A stretch of 64,000 nt of DNA from an uncultured Clostridia bacterium (GTDB lineage Bacteria; Bacillota; Clostridia; Oscillospirales; Ruminococcaceae): positions 19,532 through 83,531 of the forward strand of contig CANPXN010000007.1 in NCBI GenBank assembly GCA_947586185.1, read 5' to 3'. Numbering within the stretch: position 1 is the first letter of the stretch; the number at the start of each line of letters is the position of its first letter. The notes beneath the pieces were generated by a model, which made no database searches, had not been told where the DNA came from, and worked only from the letters and a program-made list of their open reading frames with translations. Below, one piece after another: positions 18,366-27,075 of this stretch. The position numbers and the translations under genes are program-made.

Positions 18366-20558
18366 TTGAAAATAATAAAGAGAAATGGTTCTGAAGAGGA
18401 GTTTGATATTTCTAAAATTGTTGCCGCTATTTCCAAGGCAAACAATGATTCTGGAAAATGTGAACTTTCTCAGGAACAGATTCTGGATATAGCTGAATAT
18501 GTTGAATATAAGTGCGGAAAAATGTCTAGAATGGTTTCTGTAGAAGAAATCCAGGATATGGTTGAAGACCAGCTTATGGCTAAGGGAACCTTTGATCTTG
18601 CAAAAAGATATGTTCGTTATCGCTATAAGCGTTCACTTGTTAGAAGAGCAAATACAACGGATAACCGCATACTTACATTGCTTGAATGCAACAATGAGGA
18701 AGTCAAGCAGGAAAACTCTAACAAAAACCCATCTGTAAACAGTGTTCAGCGTGACTATATGGCAGGAGAGGTAAGCAGGGATATATCCAACCGTATTCTT
18801 CTTCCTCCGGATATAGTTGAGGCTCATAAGAATGGTATAATTCATTTTCACGATACTGACTATTTTGCTCAGCACATGCATAACTGCGATCTTGTAAATC
18901 TTGAGGACATGCTGCAAAATGGTACTGTTGTAAGTGAAACTCTTATTGAAAAACCTCATAGCTTTTCTACAGCATGCAATATTTCTACTCAGATTATTGC
19001 TCAGGTTGCAAGTAATCAGTATGGTGGTCAGAGCATCAGTCTTGTTCATCTGGCTCCGTTTGTGCAGATTTCGAGAGCTAAAATCAGAAAAGAATTTCTT
19101 GCTGAGATAGATAAACTCGGAATAGAAATTTCTGATGAGAAAATCAATGATATTGTAGAAGAGCGCCTTAGACGAGAAGTTAGAAGTGGAGTTCAGACAA
19201 TACAGTATCAGGTCGTAACATTGCTTACTACAAATGGACAGGCTCCTTTCGTAACTGTTTACATGTATCTTAATGAAGCAAAAGATGAACAGGAAAAGAA
19301 AGACCTAGCAATGATAATTGAGGAGACTCTTAAACAGCGCTATCAGGGCGTAAAAAACGAGTCTGGCGTCTGGATCACTCCTGCGTTTCCGAAGCTCATA
19401 TATGTGCTGGATGAAGACAACATCAGTGAGGATTCTCCTTATTACTATTTAACAGAGCTTGCAGCAAAGTGTACTGCAAAGCGTATGGTTCCTGATTATA
19501 TTTCAGCAAAGAAAATGAAAGAGCTTAAAGGCGATGTTTATACATGTATGGGTTGCCGTTCATTTTTGACACCTGATCGTTCTTATGTTAAAGGTAATCT
19601 TGCTAATGCCGGAAACTTTAAAGAGGGTGAACGCAAGTATTATGGACGTTTTAATCAGGGCGTTGTTACAGTAAATCTCGTGGATATCGGACTTAGCGCT
19701 GATAAAGACATGAATAAGTTCTGGAAGATATTTGATGACCGTATGGAGCTGTGCCACAGAGCCTTGAGATGCAGGCATGAAAGACTAAAGGGTACAACCT
19801 CCGATGCTGCTCCAATTCTTTGGCAGTATGGTGCTCTTTCACGTTTAAAAAAGGGTGAAAAGATCGACAAGCTGCTTTATGACGGATATTCCACAATATC
19901 TCTCGGTTATGCAGGCCTTTGGGAATGCGTATACAGTCTTATTGGAAAGAAACTGACAGAGCCTGAGGGCAAAAAGCTTGGACTCGAAATTATGCAGAAG
20001 CTTAACGATTATTGTGCAAAGTGGAAAGCTGATGAAAATATTGACTACAGCCTTTATGGTACACCTCTTGAATCCACCACTTATAAATTTGCTAAATCAT
20101 TGCAGAAACGTTTTGGTATCATCAAAGGAGTAACCGATAAGAACTATATTACTAACAGCTATCATGTTCATGTCACAGAGCCTATTGACGCTTTTGCTAA
20201 GCTGAAGCTTGAATCTGAATTTCAGGCGCTTTCACCAGGTGGTGCAATAAGCTATGTTGAAGTGCCGAATATGCTTGATAATATTCCGGCAGTTATGAAT
20301 GTCCTCAAGTTTATATATGATAATATAATGTATGCTGAGCTCAATACAAAGAGCGATTACTGCCAAGTATGCGGATATGACGGTGAAATTCAAATTGTAA
20401 ATGATGAAGACGGTAAACTTGTATGGGAATGTCCTAACTGTCAGAATCGTAATCAGGATAAGATGAATGTAGCCAGAAGAACGTGCGGATATATAGGTAC
20501 GCAATACTGGAATCAGGGAAGAACCCAGGAAATAAAGGAAAGGGTTATGCATCTATAA
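18366..20558 (+). CDS. nrdD: Anaerobic ribonucleoside-triphosphate reductase, class III
   Basis: NrdD reduces ribonucleoside triphosphates to dNTPs without oxygen, using a glycyl radical. Residues 1-95 are an ATP-cone regulatory domain. The C-terminus has two CxxC pairs (CQVCGYDG, CPNCQN) for the structural zinc, followed by the glycyl radical loop RRTCGYIGTQYWN with the radical glycine near residue 707. A TTG at 18366 is chosen as start because GGAGG lies eight bases upstream and the product then begins MKIIKRNGS, as usual for the family; the TTG at 18351 overlaps the ribosome site. The activase gene nrdG follows after one base. Confidence 0.93.
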   Translation: MKIIKRNGSEEEFDISKIVAAISKANNDSGKCELSQEQILDIAEYVEYKCGKMSRMVSVEEIQDMVEDQLMAKGTFDLAKRYVRYRYKRSLVRRANTTDNRILTLLECNNEEVKQENSNKNPSVNSVQRDYMAGEVSRDISNRILLPPDIVEAHKNGIIHFHDTDYFAQHMHNCDLVNLEDMLQNGTVVSETLIEKPHSFSTACNISTQIIAQVASNQYGGQSISLVHLAPFVQISRAKIRKEFLAEIDKLGIEISDEKINDIVEERLRREVRSGVQTIQYQVVTLLTTNGQAPFVTVYMYLNEAKDEQEKKDLAMIIEETLKQRYQGVKNESGVWITPAFPKLIYVLDEDNISEDSPYYYLTELAAKCTAKRMVPDYISAKKMKELKGDVYTCMGCRSFLTPDRSYVKGNLANAGNFKEGERKYYGRFNQGVVTVNLVDIGLSADKDMNKFWKIFDDRMELCHRALRCRHERLKGTTSDAAPILWQYGALSRLKKGEKIDKLLYDGYSTISLGYAGLWECVYSLIGKKLTEPEGKKLGLEIMQKLNDYCAKWKADENIDYSLYGTPLESTTYKFAKSLQKRFGIIKGVTDKNYITNSYHVHVTEPIDAFAKLKLESEFQALSPGGAISYVEVPNMLDNIPAVMNVLKFIYDNIMYAELNTKSDYCQVCGYDGEIQIVNDEDGKLVWECPNCQNRNQDKMNVARRTCGYIGTQYWNQGRTQEIKERVMHL

Positions 20559-20559
20559 T

Positions 20560-21096
20560 ATGAATTATGGTGAAATCAAATACTGTGATATAGCAAACGG
20601 AGAGGGAGTCAGAGTATCCCTGTTCGTCTCAGGATGTACTCATCACTGTAAAGGATGCTTTAATTCTGAAACATGGGATTTCTCATACGGAAAAGAATTT
20701 AATTCTGACGCCGAAGATAAGATCATAGGTATGCTTAATAATGATTTTATCAATGGACTATCGCTTTTAGGCGGAGAACCGTTTGAACCTGAAAATCAAA
20801 AGGCTTTAGTTCCTTTTCTGGAGCGTGTAAAAAATGTATATCCTGATAAGGACATCTGGTGTTATACAGGTTATACTCTTGAAACTGAGCTTTTGGCTGA
20901 AAGCCGTGCAAGATGTGAATACACAGAAAAAATGCTTTCATTTATAGATATTCTTGTAGATGGAGAGTTTGTAGAATCCCTAAAGGATATTAGTCTTTCG
21001 TTTCGTGGGTCTTCAAATCAGCGTATAATTGACCTAAAAAAGACCTTGGCAAGCGGTAAGGTGGTTTTGTATACTCTAAAAAGCGGAAGAAAATGA
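20560..21096 (+). CDS. nrdG: Anaerobic ribonucleotide reductase activating protein (radical SAM)
   Basis: NrdG uses S-adenosylmethionine and a [4Fe-4S] cluster to install the glycyl radical on NrdD. The cluster motif CTHHCKGC (CxxxCxxC) is at residues 26-33, followed by the SAM-binding LLGGEPF at about residue 69. The 178-residue length is normal. It starts one base after the nrdD stop and must be cotranscribed with it. A strong terminator follows at 21134. Confidence 0.94.
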   Translation: MNYGEIKYCDIANGEGVRVSLFVSGCTHHCKGCFNSETWDFSYGKEFNSDAEDKIIGMLNNDFINGLSLLGGEPFEPENQKALVPFLERVKNVYPDKDIWCYTGYTLETELLAESRARCEYTEKMLSFIDILVDGEFVESLKDISLSFRGSSNQRIIDLKKTLASGKVVLYTLKSGRK

Positions 21097-21133
21097 TTAT
21101 ATGGCGACTGTTTATAAGCTGCTAAATATTTAT

Positions 21134-21172
21134 AAAATCCCCCGATTGATCGTGAAAAATCGGGGGATTTTG
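21134..21172 (+). terminator. Rho-independent terminator of nrdDG
   Basis: AAAATCCCCCGATT pairs with AATCGGGGGATTTT, a long GC-rich stem whose A/T ends supply the U-run. Confidence 0.9.
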
Positions 21173-21221
21173 TGCTGATAGTTGAGCAGTACTTTTAACG
21201 TTCATTCAACAAATCAAAATT

Positions 21222-21335
21222 TTAATACTTATCAAAATATTCTTGCGGTTTCTCAATAAATTGTCCTATGTATAAACTCTCCATAAAAGAGTGATACGCT
21301 TGAGCAGAAAGGGTATATAAATCCCGTTCTTCTTT
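21222..21335 (-). pseudogene. Possible gene remnant in the nrdG-nfnA gap
   Basis: On the minus strand a 37-codon frame follows a stop codon and ends in TAA at 21222-21224. Its peptide (for example AYHSFMESLYIGQFIEKPQEYF) has protein-like composition, with alternating aromatic and charged residues, but no good start codon or ribosome site. The neighbouring minus-strand frame just upstream also reads as protein-like (DCGNYFEKKNG), as expected for a frameshifted gene end. The family is not recognised. The rest of the 370-base gap holds the nrdG terminator and the nfn promoter. Confidence 0.3.
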
Positions 21336-21398
21336 TCAAAATAATTACCGCAATCAAATAAAGCTGTACAAACTGACTGAAAAATTATTGCATATTAC

Positions 21399-21427
21399 TT
21401 GCAAAAAGCGCATCTATGTGTTATAAT
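21399..21427 (+). promoter_or_regulatory. SigA-type promoter of the nfnAB-yajC operon
   Basis: TTGCAA (21399-21404) and TATAAT (21422-21427) with a 17-bp spacer, 39 bp before the nfnA start, which has GAGGAGAG upstream. Confidence 0.8.
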
Positions 21428-21466
21428 TAAAAAATACGAATAATATTTCAGAGGAGAGAATATAAA

Positions 21467-22294
21467 ATGTTTAAAATTGTTCATAAGCGTGTGCTTAATA
21501 CATCCGTTGTATTAATGAACATAGAAGCTCCGTTTATCGCTAAAAAAGCTCAAGCGGGACAGTTTATCATTTTCAGGATAGATGAAATGGGCGAAAGAGT
21601 TCCTTTGACTATTGCTGATTATGACAGAGAAAAGGGAACTATAACAATAATTTTTCAGATTGTTGGCAAAACTACCGAGCACCTTGCAACTCTTAACGAA
21701 GGAGATACTATCCTTGATGTTGCCGGTCCTCTTGGAATACCTACTCATGTTGACAGCAATGCAAAAAGAGTATGCGTTATAGGAGGCGGAGTTGGCTGCG
21801 CTATCGCATACCCTCAGGCAAAGGAGCTGTTTGGCAGGGGAGTAGAGGTTGATGTTATAGCAGGATTCAGAAATAAGGATATAGTGATTCTTGAGGATGA
21901 ATTTAAAGCTGTCAGCAATAACTTTATTCTTTGCACCGATGATGGAAGTAAGGGCAAAAAGGGATTTGTAACAGAAGCTCTCAAGGAACAAATTGACGCC
22001 GGAGTAAAGTATGACGCAGTTATAGCGATAGGACCTGTTCCTATGATGAAGTTTGTATGCGCTGTAACAAAGCCTTATGACATTAAAACTATAGTTTCCC
22101 TTAACCCTATTATGATTGACGGTACGGGTATGTGCGGTGGCTGCCGTGTAACTGTCGGCGGCGAAATCAAATATGCATGTGTGGACGGTCCTGATTTTGA
22201 TGGTCACCTTGTTGATTTTGATGAGCTTATGAAAAGAAATTCTACATACAGAGAGCAGGAACACAACTGCCGCATGATGAACAGTATTAAGTAA
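21467..22294 (+). CDS. nfnA: NADH-dependent ferredoxin:NADP+ oxidoreductase, small subunit
   Basis: This subunit resembles ferredoxin-NADP reductases and PyrK. It has an FAD-binding beta-barrel (residues 1-95, with RVPLTIADYD), an NAD-binding part (GGGVGCAIAYP near residue 108) and a C-terminal [2Fe-2S] motif (DGTGMCGGCRV ... YACVDGP). With the flavoprotein subunit encoded next, it forms the electron-bifurcating transhydrogenase Nfn, which couples NADH and reduced ferredoxin to NADP+ reduction. It could also be called a sulphide-dehydrogenase/glutamate-synthase accessory subunit. A 13-bp gap to nfnB and shared promoter support the pairing. Confidence 0.85.
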   Translation: MFKIVHKRVLNTSVVLMNIEAPFIAKKAQAGQFIIFRIDEMGERVPLTIADYDREKGTITIIFQIVGKTTEHLATLNEGDTILDVAGPLGIPTHVDSNAKRVCVIGGGVGCAIAYPQAKELFGRGVEVDVIAGFRNKDIVILEDEFKAVSNNFILCTDDGSKGKKGFVTEALKEQIDAGVKYDAVIAIGPVPMMKFVCAVTKPYDIKTIVSLNPIMIDGTGMCGGCRVTVGGEIKYACVDGPDFDGHLVDFDELMKRNSTYREQEHNCRMMNSIK

Positions 22295-22307
22295 TCGGAG
22301 GTAAATA

Positions 22308-23693
22308 ATGGCTAATATGGCATTAAATAAGGTTCCTATGCCTGAACAGGAGCCTAAGGTTAGAGCAAGAAATTTTAAAGAAGTTACTTTGGGATATACT
22401 AAAGAAATGGCAATGGAGGAAGCTCAGCGCTGCTTGAACTGTAAGAACATGCCTTGTGTATCAGGATGCCCGGTTGGTGTAAGGATCCCGGAGTTTATCG
22501 CTCAGGTTGCAAAGGGTGATTTTGAAAAGGCATATGAAATTATTACTTCAACAAATTCACTTCCTGCTGTATGCGGACGTGTATGTCCTCAGGAAAATCA
22601 GTGTGAGGGTAAGTGCGTCAGAGGTATAAAGGGCGAACCTGTAGGTATAGGAAGACTTGAAAGATTTGTTGCTGATTATATGATGAATAAAGGCGTTTCA
22701 AAAGCTGAAAAGCCTGCTTCAAACGGACATAAGGTTGCAGTTATAGGTGCTGGACCTTCAAGTCTTACATGTGCCGGAGATCTTGCAAAGCTTGGATATG
22801 AAGTGACAATTTTTGAGGCTTTTCATACAGCCGGCGGTGTTTTAATGTATGGTATTCCGGAATTTAGACTTCCTAAGGCAATCGTTCAAAAAGAAATTAC
22901 CGCTTTAAAAGAGCTTGGCGTTGAAATAATGACGGATATGGTTATTGGTAAAGTTCTTTCTGTTGACGAAATTATGGAAATGGGATATGAAGCAGTATTT
23001 ATTGGTTCAGGTGCAGGACTTCCAAGATTCATGGGAATTGAGGGAGAATCATTGATCGGCGTATGCTCTGCCAATGAATATCTTACAAGAATCAATCTTA
23101 TGAAGGGTTATCTCGAAGAATACGATACTCCTGTAATCAAGTCAAAGGCTGTTGCAGTTGTCGGAGGCGGAAATGTTGCAATGGACGCTGCAAGAAGTGC
23201 ACTGAGAATGGGTGCTGATAAGGTTTACATAGTTTACAGACGCTCTGAAGCAGAAATGCCTGCCCGTAAGGAAGAGGTTCATCATGCCAAGGAGGAGGGA
23301 GTAGAATTCTTAAACCTCAATAATCCTGTTAAGATTATCGGAGATGAAAATGGTCGTGTTAAGGCAATGGAATGTATCCGAATGGAGCTTGGCGAGCCTG
23401 ATGAAAGCGGAAGAAGACGTCCTGAACCTGTTGAAGGTTCAAACTATGAGCTGCCTGTTGATACAGTTGTTATGTCCATAGGTACATCGCCTAATCCGCT
23501 TATCAGATCAACAACAGAGGGCCTTGAGGCTAATAAGCGTGGATGTCTTATTGTAAATGAGGACATGCTTACAACTAAGGAAGGCGTTTACGCTGGCGGT
23601 GACGCTGTAACTGGTGCGGCAACAGTCATTCTTGCTATGGGCGCTGGCAAGACTGCTGCAAAATCAATAGATGAATATATCAAGGCTAAATAA
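22308..23693 (+). CDS. nfnB: NADH-dependent ferredoxin:NADP+ oxidoreductase, large subunit (GltD-like)
   Basis: The protein belongs to the glutamate-synthase small-subunit family. The N-terminal cysteine-rich region (EEAQRCLNCKNMPCVSGCPV and CGRVCPQENQCEGKCVRG) binds two [4Fe-4S] clusters. Two Rossmann folds follow: AVIGAGPSSLTCAG for FAD near residue 145 and VAVVGGGNVAMDAARSA for NAD(P)H near residue 285. No gltB large subunit is adjacent, while nfnA is, so the bifurcating transhydrogenase role is much more likely than glutamate synthesis. Length (461) is typical. Confidence 0.87.
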   Translation: MANMALNKVPMPEQEPKVRARNFKEVTLGYTKEMAMEEAQRCLNCKNMPCVSGCPVGVRIPEFIAQVAKGDFEKAYEIITSTNSLPAVCGRVCPQENQCEGKCVRGIKGEPVGIGRLERFVADYMMNKGVSKAEKPASNGHKVAVIGAGPSSLTCAGDLAKLGYEVTIFEAFHTAGGVLMYGIPEFRLPKAIVQKEITALKELGVEIMTDMVIGKVLSVDEIMEMGYEAVFIGSGAGLPRFMGIEGESLIGVCSANEYLTRINLMKGYLEEYDTPVIKSKAVAVVGGGNVAMDAARSALRMGADKVYIVYRRSEAEMPARKEEVHHAKEEGVEFLNLNNPVKIIGDENGRVKAMECIRMELGEPDESGRRRPEPVEGSNYELPVDTVVMSIGTSPNPLIRSTTEGLEANKRGCLIVNEDMLTTKEGVYAGGDAVTGAATVILAMGAGKTAAKSIDEYIKAK

Positions 23694-23708
23694 TCAGGAG
23701 GATCATTA

Positions 23709-24155
23709 ATGACAAATATTTTTAATGTGTTTATTCCGAAAATTTTAATGGTGGCAAGTGGCAATGGTAATGGTAACGGCAATGGCAATGCCAACAGCAC
23801 ATCAGGATTATTATTTTCTATTCTTCCATTTGTAATCATTATTGTATTTTTCTACTTTATTCTTATTAGACCTCAGAGAAAAAAGGATAAGGAATCACAG
23901 CAGATGCGTTCAAACATCCAGATAGGCGATGAGATAATGACTATCGGCGGTATTGTTGGCTTTGTTGTAAGAAAGAATGAAGATACTGTTGTAATTGAAA
24001 CAGGCGGTGACAAAAGTAAGCTTCGTATCAAAATGTGGGCTGTACAGGAAAATCTCACTGTTCATGAAAATGAAGCAAAGGCAAAGGAAGCCATGGCTTC
24101 TGCAAAGAAAAATAAAAACAGTAAAAAAGACGAGGATGAATCAGCCTCAAATTGA
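23709..24155 (+). CDS. yajC: Preprotein translocase accessory subunit YajC
   Basis: One hydrophobic segment (about residues 32-54) ends with YFILIRPQRKKDKE, the family hallmark, followed by the cytoplasmic domain with GDEIMTIGGIVGFV and VVIETGGDKSKLRIKMWAV. YajC associates with SecDF and the Sec translocon. Before the membrane segment lies an unusual SGNGNGNGNGNANS run encoded by a degenerate GGNAAY hexamer repeat. AGGAGG precedes the ATG. It lies 15 bp after nfnB and ends at a strong terminator. Confidence 0.92.
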   Translation: MTNIFNVFIPKILMVASGNGNGNGNGNANSTSGLLFSILPFVIIIVFFYFILIRPQRKKDKESQQMRSNIQIGDEIMTIGGIVGFVVRKNEDTVVIETGGDKSKLRIKMWAVQENLTVHENEAKAKEAMASAKKNKNSKKDEDESASN

Positions 24156-24167
24156 TAAGAATATAAA

Positions 24168-24204
24168 TAAGACCACTTGGATATCCAAGTGGTCTTATTT
24201 TTTG
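24168..24204 (+). terminator. Rho-independent terminator after yajC
   Basis: AAGACCACTTGGATATCCAAGTGGTCTT is a perfect palindrome followed by ATTTTTTG. Confidence 0.92.
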
Positions 24205-24207
24205 TTA

Positions 24208-24238
24208 TAAAAAATCCGGCAGCTAAAACTACCGGATA
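24208..24238 (-). terminator. Rho-independent terminator of the tRNA-Ser transcript
   Basis: On the minus strand ATCCGGTAG pairs with CTGCCGGAT (one G-U) around TTTTAG and is followed by a run of six T. Confidence 0.8.
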
Positions 24239-24241
24239 AAT

Positions 24242-24330
<89 letters not shown>

Positions 24331-24350
24331 ATAAATCATATAGCTTAAAT

Positions 24351-24379
24351 ATTATATCACAATGCTCGAAAAATGTCAA
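24351..24379 (-). promoter_or_regulatory. Consensus promoter of tRNA-Ser
   Basis: On the minus strand TTGACA (24374-24379) and TATAAT (24351-24356) with a 17-bp spacer, an exact sigA consensus. Confidence 0.9.
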
Positions 24380-24409
24380 GTGTAAATTTTACATTTTTCA
24401 CTTTCAGCA

Positions 24410-24443
24410 ATCGACATAAAAATTTATTACTATATTCTATAAT
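24410..24443 (+). promoter_or_regulatory. Candidate Spo0A-dependent spoIIG-type promoter
   Basis: TCGACA (24411-24416, near the TTGACA -35) is separated by 21 bp from TATAAT (24438-24443). ATCGACA (24410-24416) matches the complement of the 0A box TGTCGAA at six of seven positions and overlaps this -35. An over-long spacer with a 0A box on the -35 is the known hallmark of the Bacillus spoIIG promoter. Confidence 0.55.
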
Positions 24444-24472
24444 AATAAAGGACAAAGTAAAACGGTGGTGAT

Positions 24473-25306
24473 ATGATGTGCATTTACCTTGATGTTCTTA
24501 TAGTGCTGAATATTTATGTAAATTATTTTCTCATTAAAGCGACTGCAAAGTTCACTCATAAGCCAGTTTCTTCATTGAGATGCGCTTTGTCAGCATTGGT
24601 CGGAAGTCTTTTTTCTCTTACGATATTGATAAGAAATATGCCAATTGCCGTTAGCATGTTGCTAAAGCTTATTGCGGCATTAACGATTGTGGCATTTTCG
24701 TTCGGAGTAAAAGATATGTTCGGATTTTTTAAGCAGACATTTTACTTTTATCTGATAAATTTTATGTTCGGCGGTATTGTTATGCTAATGTATATGACTT
24801 TCAAGCCGTCCTTTATGCTGTTTAACAATTCTTATTTTTACATAGATTTTTCACTTGTAAGCCTTGTAATATTTACACTAATAGCTTATGCAGCTATATC
24901 TGTATTTCGATTTTTCCTCGATAAATCCTCCGGAAGGAAAGGAAGCTACAAAGTAATTATAAGGAAAAACAATTCTGTAGCCGCCGTTGAAGCAATAGCT
25001 GACACTGGCAATGTACTTGTTGATGTGTTTACCGGAAAGCCTGTGATCATATGCGGAAAAAACGAGCTGAAATGTCTTGACGAAAGGTATGGAATGGATT
25101 TTAACCTAACTGATTATGTTTCCTGTGAGGGATGCCGTATTATTCCATATTCAACAATAGATAACTGTGGACTTATACAGGTTTTTGCCCCGGACGAAAT
25201 AATAATAAAAAACATTGAAAGCAACAGATCTGTTAAGGTCGATGCATTAATAGGGATTAATCCTAAGGATACACCGGCTATATTCAATCCTGGTTTGCTT
25301 GTATAA
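24473..25306 (+). CDS. spoIIGA: Sigma-E processing peptidase SpoIIGA
   Basis: SpoIIGA is the membrane aspartic protease that removes the pro-sequence of sigma E in the mother cell during sporulation. The N-terminal half has five hydrophobic segments (within residues 4-150) beginning with YLDVLIVLNIYVNYFL, as usual. The C-terminal half contains the catalytic motif ADTGN near residue 176 and the ALIGI segment near the end. It is 277 residues, slightly shorter than the Bacillus protein. ATG codons at 24473 and 24476 both follow GGTGGTG, and the second is equally possible. sigE follows after 156 bp. Confidence 0.92.
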   Translation: MMCIYLDVLIVLNIYVNYFLIKATAKFTHKPVSSLRCALSALVGSLFSLTILIRNMPIAVSMLLKLIAALTIVAFSFGVKDMFGFFKQTFYFYLINFMFGGIVMLMYMTFKPSFMLFNNSYFYIDFSLVSLVIFTLIAYAAISVFRFFLDKSSGRKGSYKVIIRKNNSVAAVEAIADTGNVLVDVFTGKPVIICGKNELKCLDERYGMDFNLTDYVSCEGCRIIPYSTIDNCGLIQVFAPDEIIIKNIESNRSVKVDALIGINPKDTPAIFNPGLLV

Positions 25307-25462
25307 CCTTGCGGACATTTAATCCTTTCAGTAATGGATTTTACCTCACTGAGAGGCTGAGGAACAATACTCATTAAAGCGCAGATTGCAATCGTTGTAG
25401 TCTGATGCGAAATTATCATGACTTTAGTTTTATTTAATAATTTTATGGAGAGGTATGATATT

Positions 25463-26182
25463 ATGAAACATGTAAAGAACGCACTTATAAGGGTATATTA
25501 TATACTTATACAACGAACAAAATTCAAAAGCGATGATTATGTACATTACATAAACGGTTCGGATACTCTTCCGCCTCCCTTAACCAAGGCAGAAGAGGAG
25601 AAAACCTTTGAAGAATTGAAGAGTGACAGTCATGCTGCACGTGAAAAGCTTATTGTACATAACCTAAGGCTTGTAGTGTATATCGCCAAAAAGTTTGAAT
25701 CCACAGGAATAGGTATGGAAGACCTTGTTTCAATAGGGACTATAGGTCTTATAAAAGCGGTAAATACCTTTCGGCCTGATAAAAATATAAAGCTTGCAAC
25801 TTACGCTTCAAGATGTATTGAAAATGAAATACTCATGTTTTTAAGAAAATCTTCTCAATACAGAAATGAGATTTCAATAGATGAACCTCTTAATATAGAC
25901 TGGGACGGAAATGAACTCCTGCTGTCAGATATTTTAGGAACAGACGACGATATTGTTAATAAAGGAATTGAATCCGAAGCGGAAAAGTTTATGCTCAGGG
26001 AGGCAGTGGACGGTCTTAATGGAAGGGAAAAGGAGATAATGCAGATGCGGTTCGGGCTTGTTGATGGAAAGGAGAAAACTCAGAAGGAAGTTGCGGAAAT
26101 CATTGGAATTTCACAGTCGTATATATCAAGACTTGAAAAAAAGATAATAAAAAAGCTTCGTGTTGAAATGGAAAAGATTTAG
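25463..26182 (+). CDS. sigE: RNA polymerase sporulation sigma factor SigE (pro-form)
   Basis: Sigma E directs early mother-cell gene expression. The chosen ATG at 25463 follows GGAGAGG and gives 239 residues, the length of Bacillus pro-sigma E, with an amphipathic N-terminal pro-sequence ([17 protein letters not shown]) that SpoIIGA would cleave. The family segments [51 protein letters not shown] (region 2) and [18 protein letters not shown] (region 4 helix-turn-helix) are intact. The track's start at 25418 adds residues ahead of the ribosome site. Order spoIIGA-sigE-sigG is the classic clostridial/bacillar arrangement. Confidence 0.96.
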   Translation: MKHVKNALIRVYYILIQRTKFKSDDYVHYINGSDTLPPPLTKAEEEKTFEELKSDSHAAREKLIVHNLRLVVYIAKKFESTGIGMEDLVSIGTIGLIKAVNTFRPDKNIKLATYASRCIENEILMFLRKSSQYRNEISIDEPLNIDWDGNELLLSDILGTDDDIVNKGIESEAEKFMLREAVDGLNGREKEIMQMRFGLVDGKEKTQKEVAEIIGISQSYISRLEKKIIKKLRVEMEKI

Positions 26183-26195
26183 GCAAAAATTTCAT

Positions 26196-26226
26196 GTATT
26201 ACAACTGCCATAAAAGCCAATAATTA
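26196..26226 (+). promoter_or_regulatory. Candidate forespore (sigma F/G-type) promoter of sigG
   Basis: TGTATTA at 26195-26201 and CCAATAATTA near 26217-26226 are about 15 bp apart, resembling sigma F/G promoters (GTATA-type -35 and an A/T-rich CAtAnTA-type -10). The match is loose. Confidence 0.3.
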
Positions 26227-26256
26227 CTATATCAACAATTGTGAGGTAATTTGTGT

Positions 26257-27030
26257 ATGGCTTATAATAAAGTTGTAATTTCAGGAATCAACACATCAAA
26301 GCTTACAGTACTGAAAGAAAGCGAAAAGATATCTCTTTTGAAGGAGTATCAGGCTACGGGAAGCAAGGAGGCAAAAGACAAGCTTATAAATGGAAATCTA
26401 AGACTTGTCCTTAGTGTAATACAAAAGTTTACTAACAGGGGAGAAGATATAGACGATTTATTTCAGATAGGCGTAGTAGGCTTAATCAAAGCTATAAATA
26501 ACTTTGACCTTTCTAAAGAAGTAAGGTTTTCAACTTATTGCGTACCAATGATTTCGGGAGAGGTGCGCAGATATCTGAGAGACTACAATCACATAAAAGT
26601 AAGCCGCTCAATGCGTGATCTTGCATATCGTGCCATGCAGGTTAAAGAGCAACTGACAACCAAGAATCAGAAAGAGCCTACGATTGATCAGATTGCCAAG
26701 GAGCTTGAAGCAGACAGAGCTGATGTGGTTATAGCTCTTGAGAGCGTGAGCGATCCTATTTCTCTTTATGAGCCGGTTTATTCAGATTCCGGAGATACCC
26801 TCTATGTGCTTGATCAGATAGGCGACAAAAATGATGTTGATAGCTGGTTGGATGAAATTTCACTTAGAGAAGCCATAAAGGCACTTCAGCCAAGAGAAAA
26901 GAATATTCTCTATCTTCGTTTTTTTCAAGGAAAAACACAGGTTGAAGTTGCAAATGAAATCGGTATTTCTCAGGCTCAGGTTTCGCGTCTTGAAAAAGGT
27001 GCTCTTGTAAAGGTTAAAGGTCAGATATGA
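26257..27030 (+). CDS. sigG: RNA polymerase sporulation sigma factor SigG
   Basis: Sigma G controls late forespore genes. The 257-residue product begins MAYNKVVISGINTSKLTVL, parallel to Bacillus SigG, and contains NGNLRLVLSVIQKFTNRGEDIDDLFQIG (region 2), the YCVPMISGEVRRYLRDYN segment and ISQAQVSRLEKGAL (region 4.2). The ATG at 26257 is nine bases after GAGGT; the TTG at 26251 in the ORF track is too close. It ends at a strong bidirectional terminator. Confidence 0.95.
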   Translation: MAYNKVVISGINTSKLTVLKESEKISLLKEYQATGSKEAKDKLINGNLRLVLSVIQKFTNRGEDIDDLFQIGVVGLIKAINNFDLSKEVRFSTYCVPMISGEVRRYLRDYNHIKVSRSMRDLAYRAMQVKEQLTTKNQKEPTIDQIAKELEADRADVVIALESVSDPISLYEPVYSDSGDTLYVLDQIGDKNDVDSWLDEISLREAIKALQPREKNILYLRFFQGKTQVEVANEIGISQAQVSRLEKGALVKVKGQI

Positions 27031-27062
27031 AAGCAGCCGGGTGTGTAATCCGGCTGCTTTGG
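27030..27062. terminator. Bidirectional terminator between sigG and the epimerase gene
   Basis: A perfect 11-bp stem, AAAGCAGCCGG / CCGGCTGCTTT, with a nine-base loop lies between two convergent genes and overlaps the sigG stop codon. Confidence 0.8.
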
Positions 27063-27075
27063 TTCAATATTGAAA

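Noticed and set aside
21512-22264. 250-residue minus-strand ORF opposite nfnA
   Set aside because: Antisense shadow of a well-supported gene.
23588-23839. 83-residue minus-strand ORF with LPLPLPL repeats
   Set aside because: Produced by the GGNAAY repeat of yajC read on the other strand.
25307-25462. Continuation of SpoIIGA by frameshift, or an additional copy of the A/B repeat
   Set aside because: The frames after 25306 do not continue the family pattern, and CCTTGC...TTTAAT is too short a match to count as a repeat copy.
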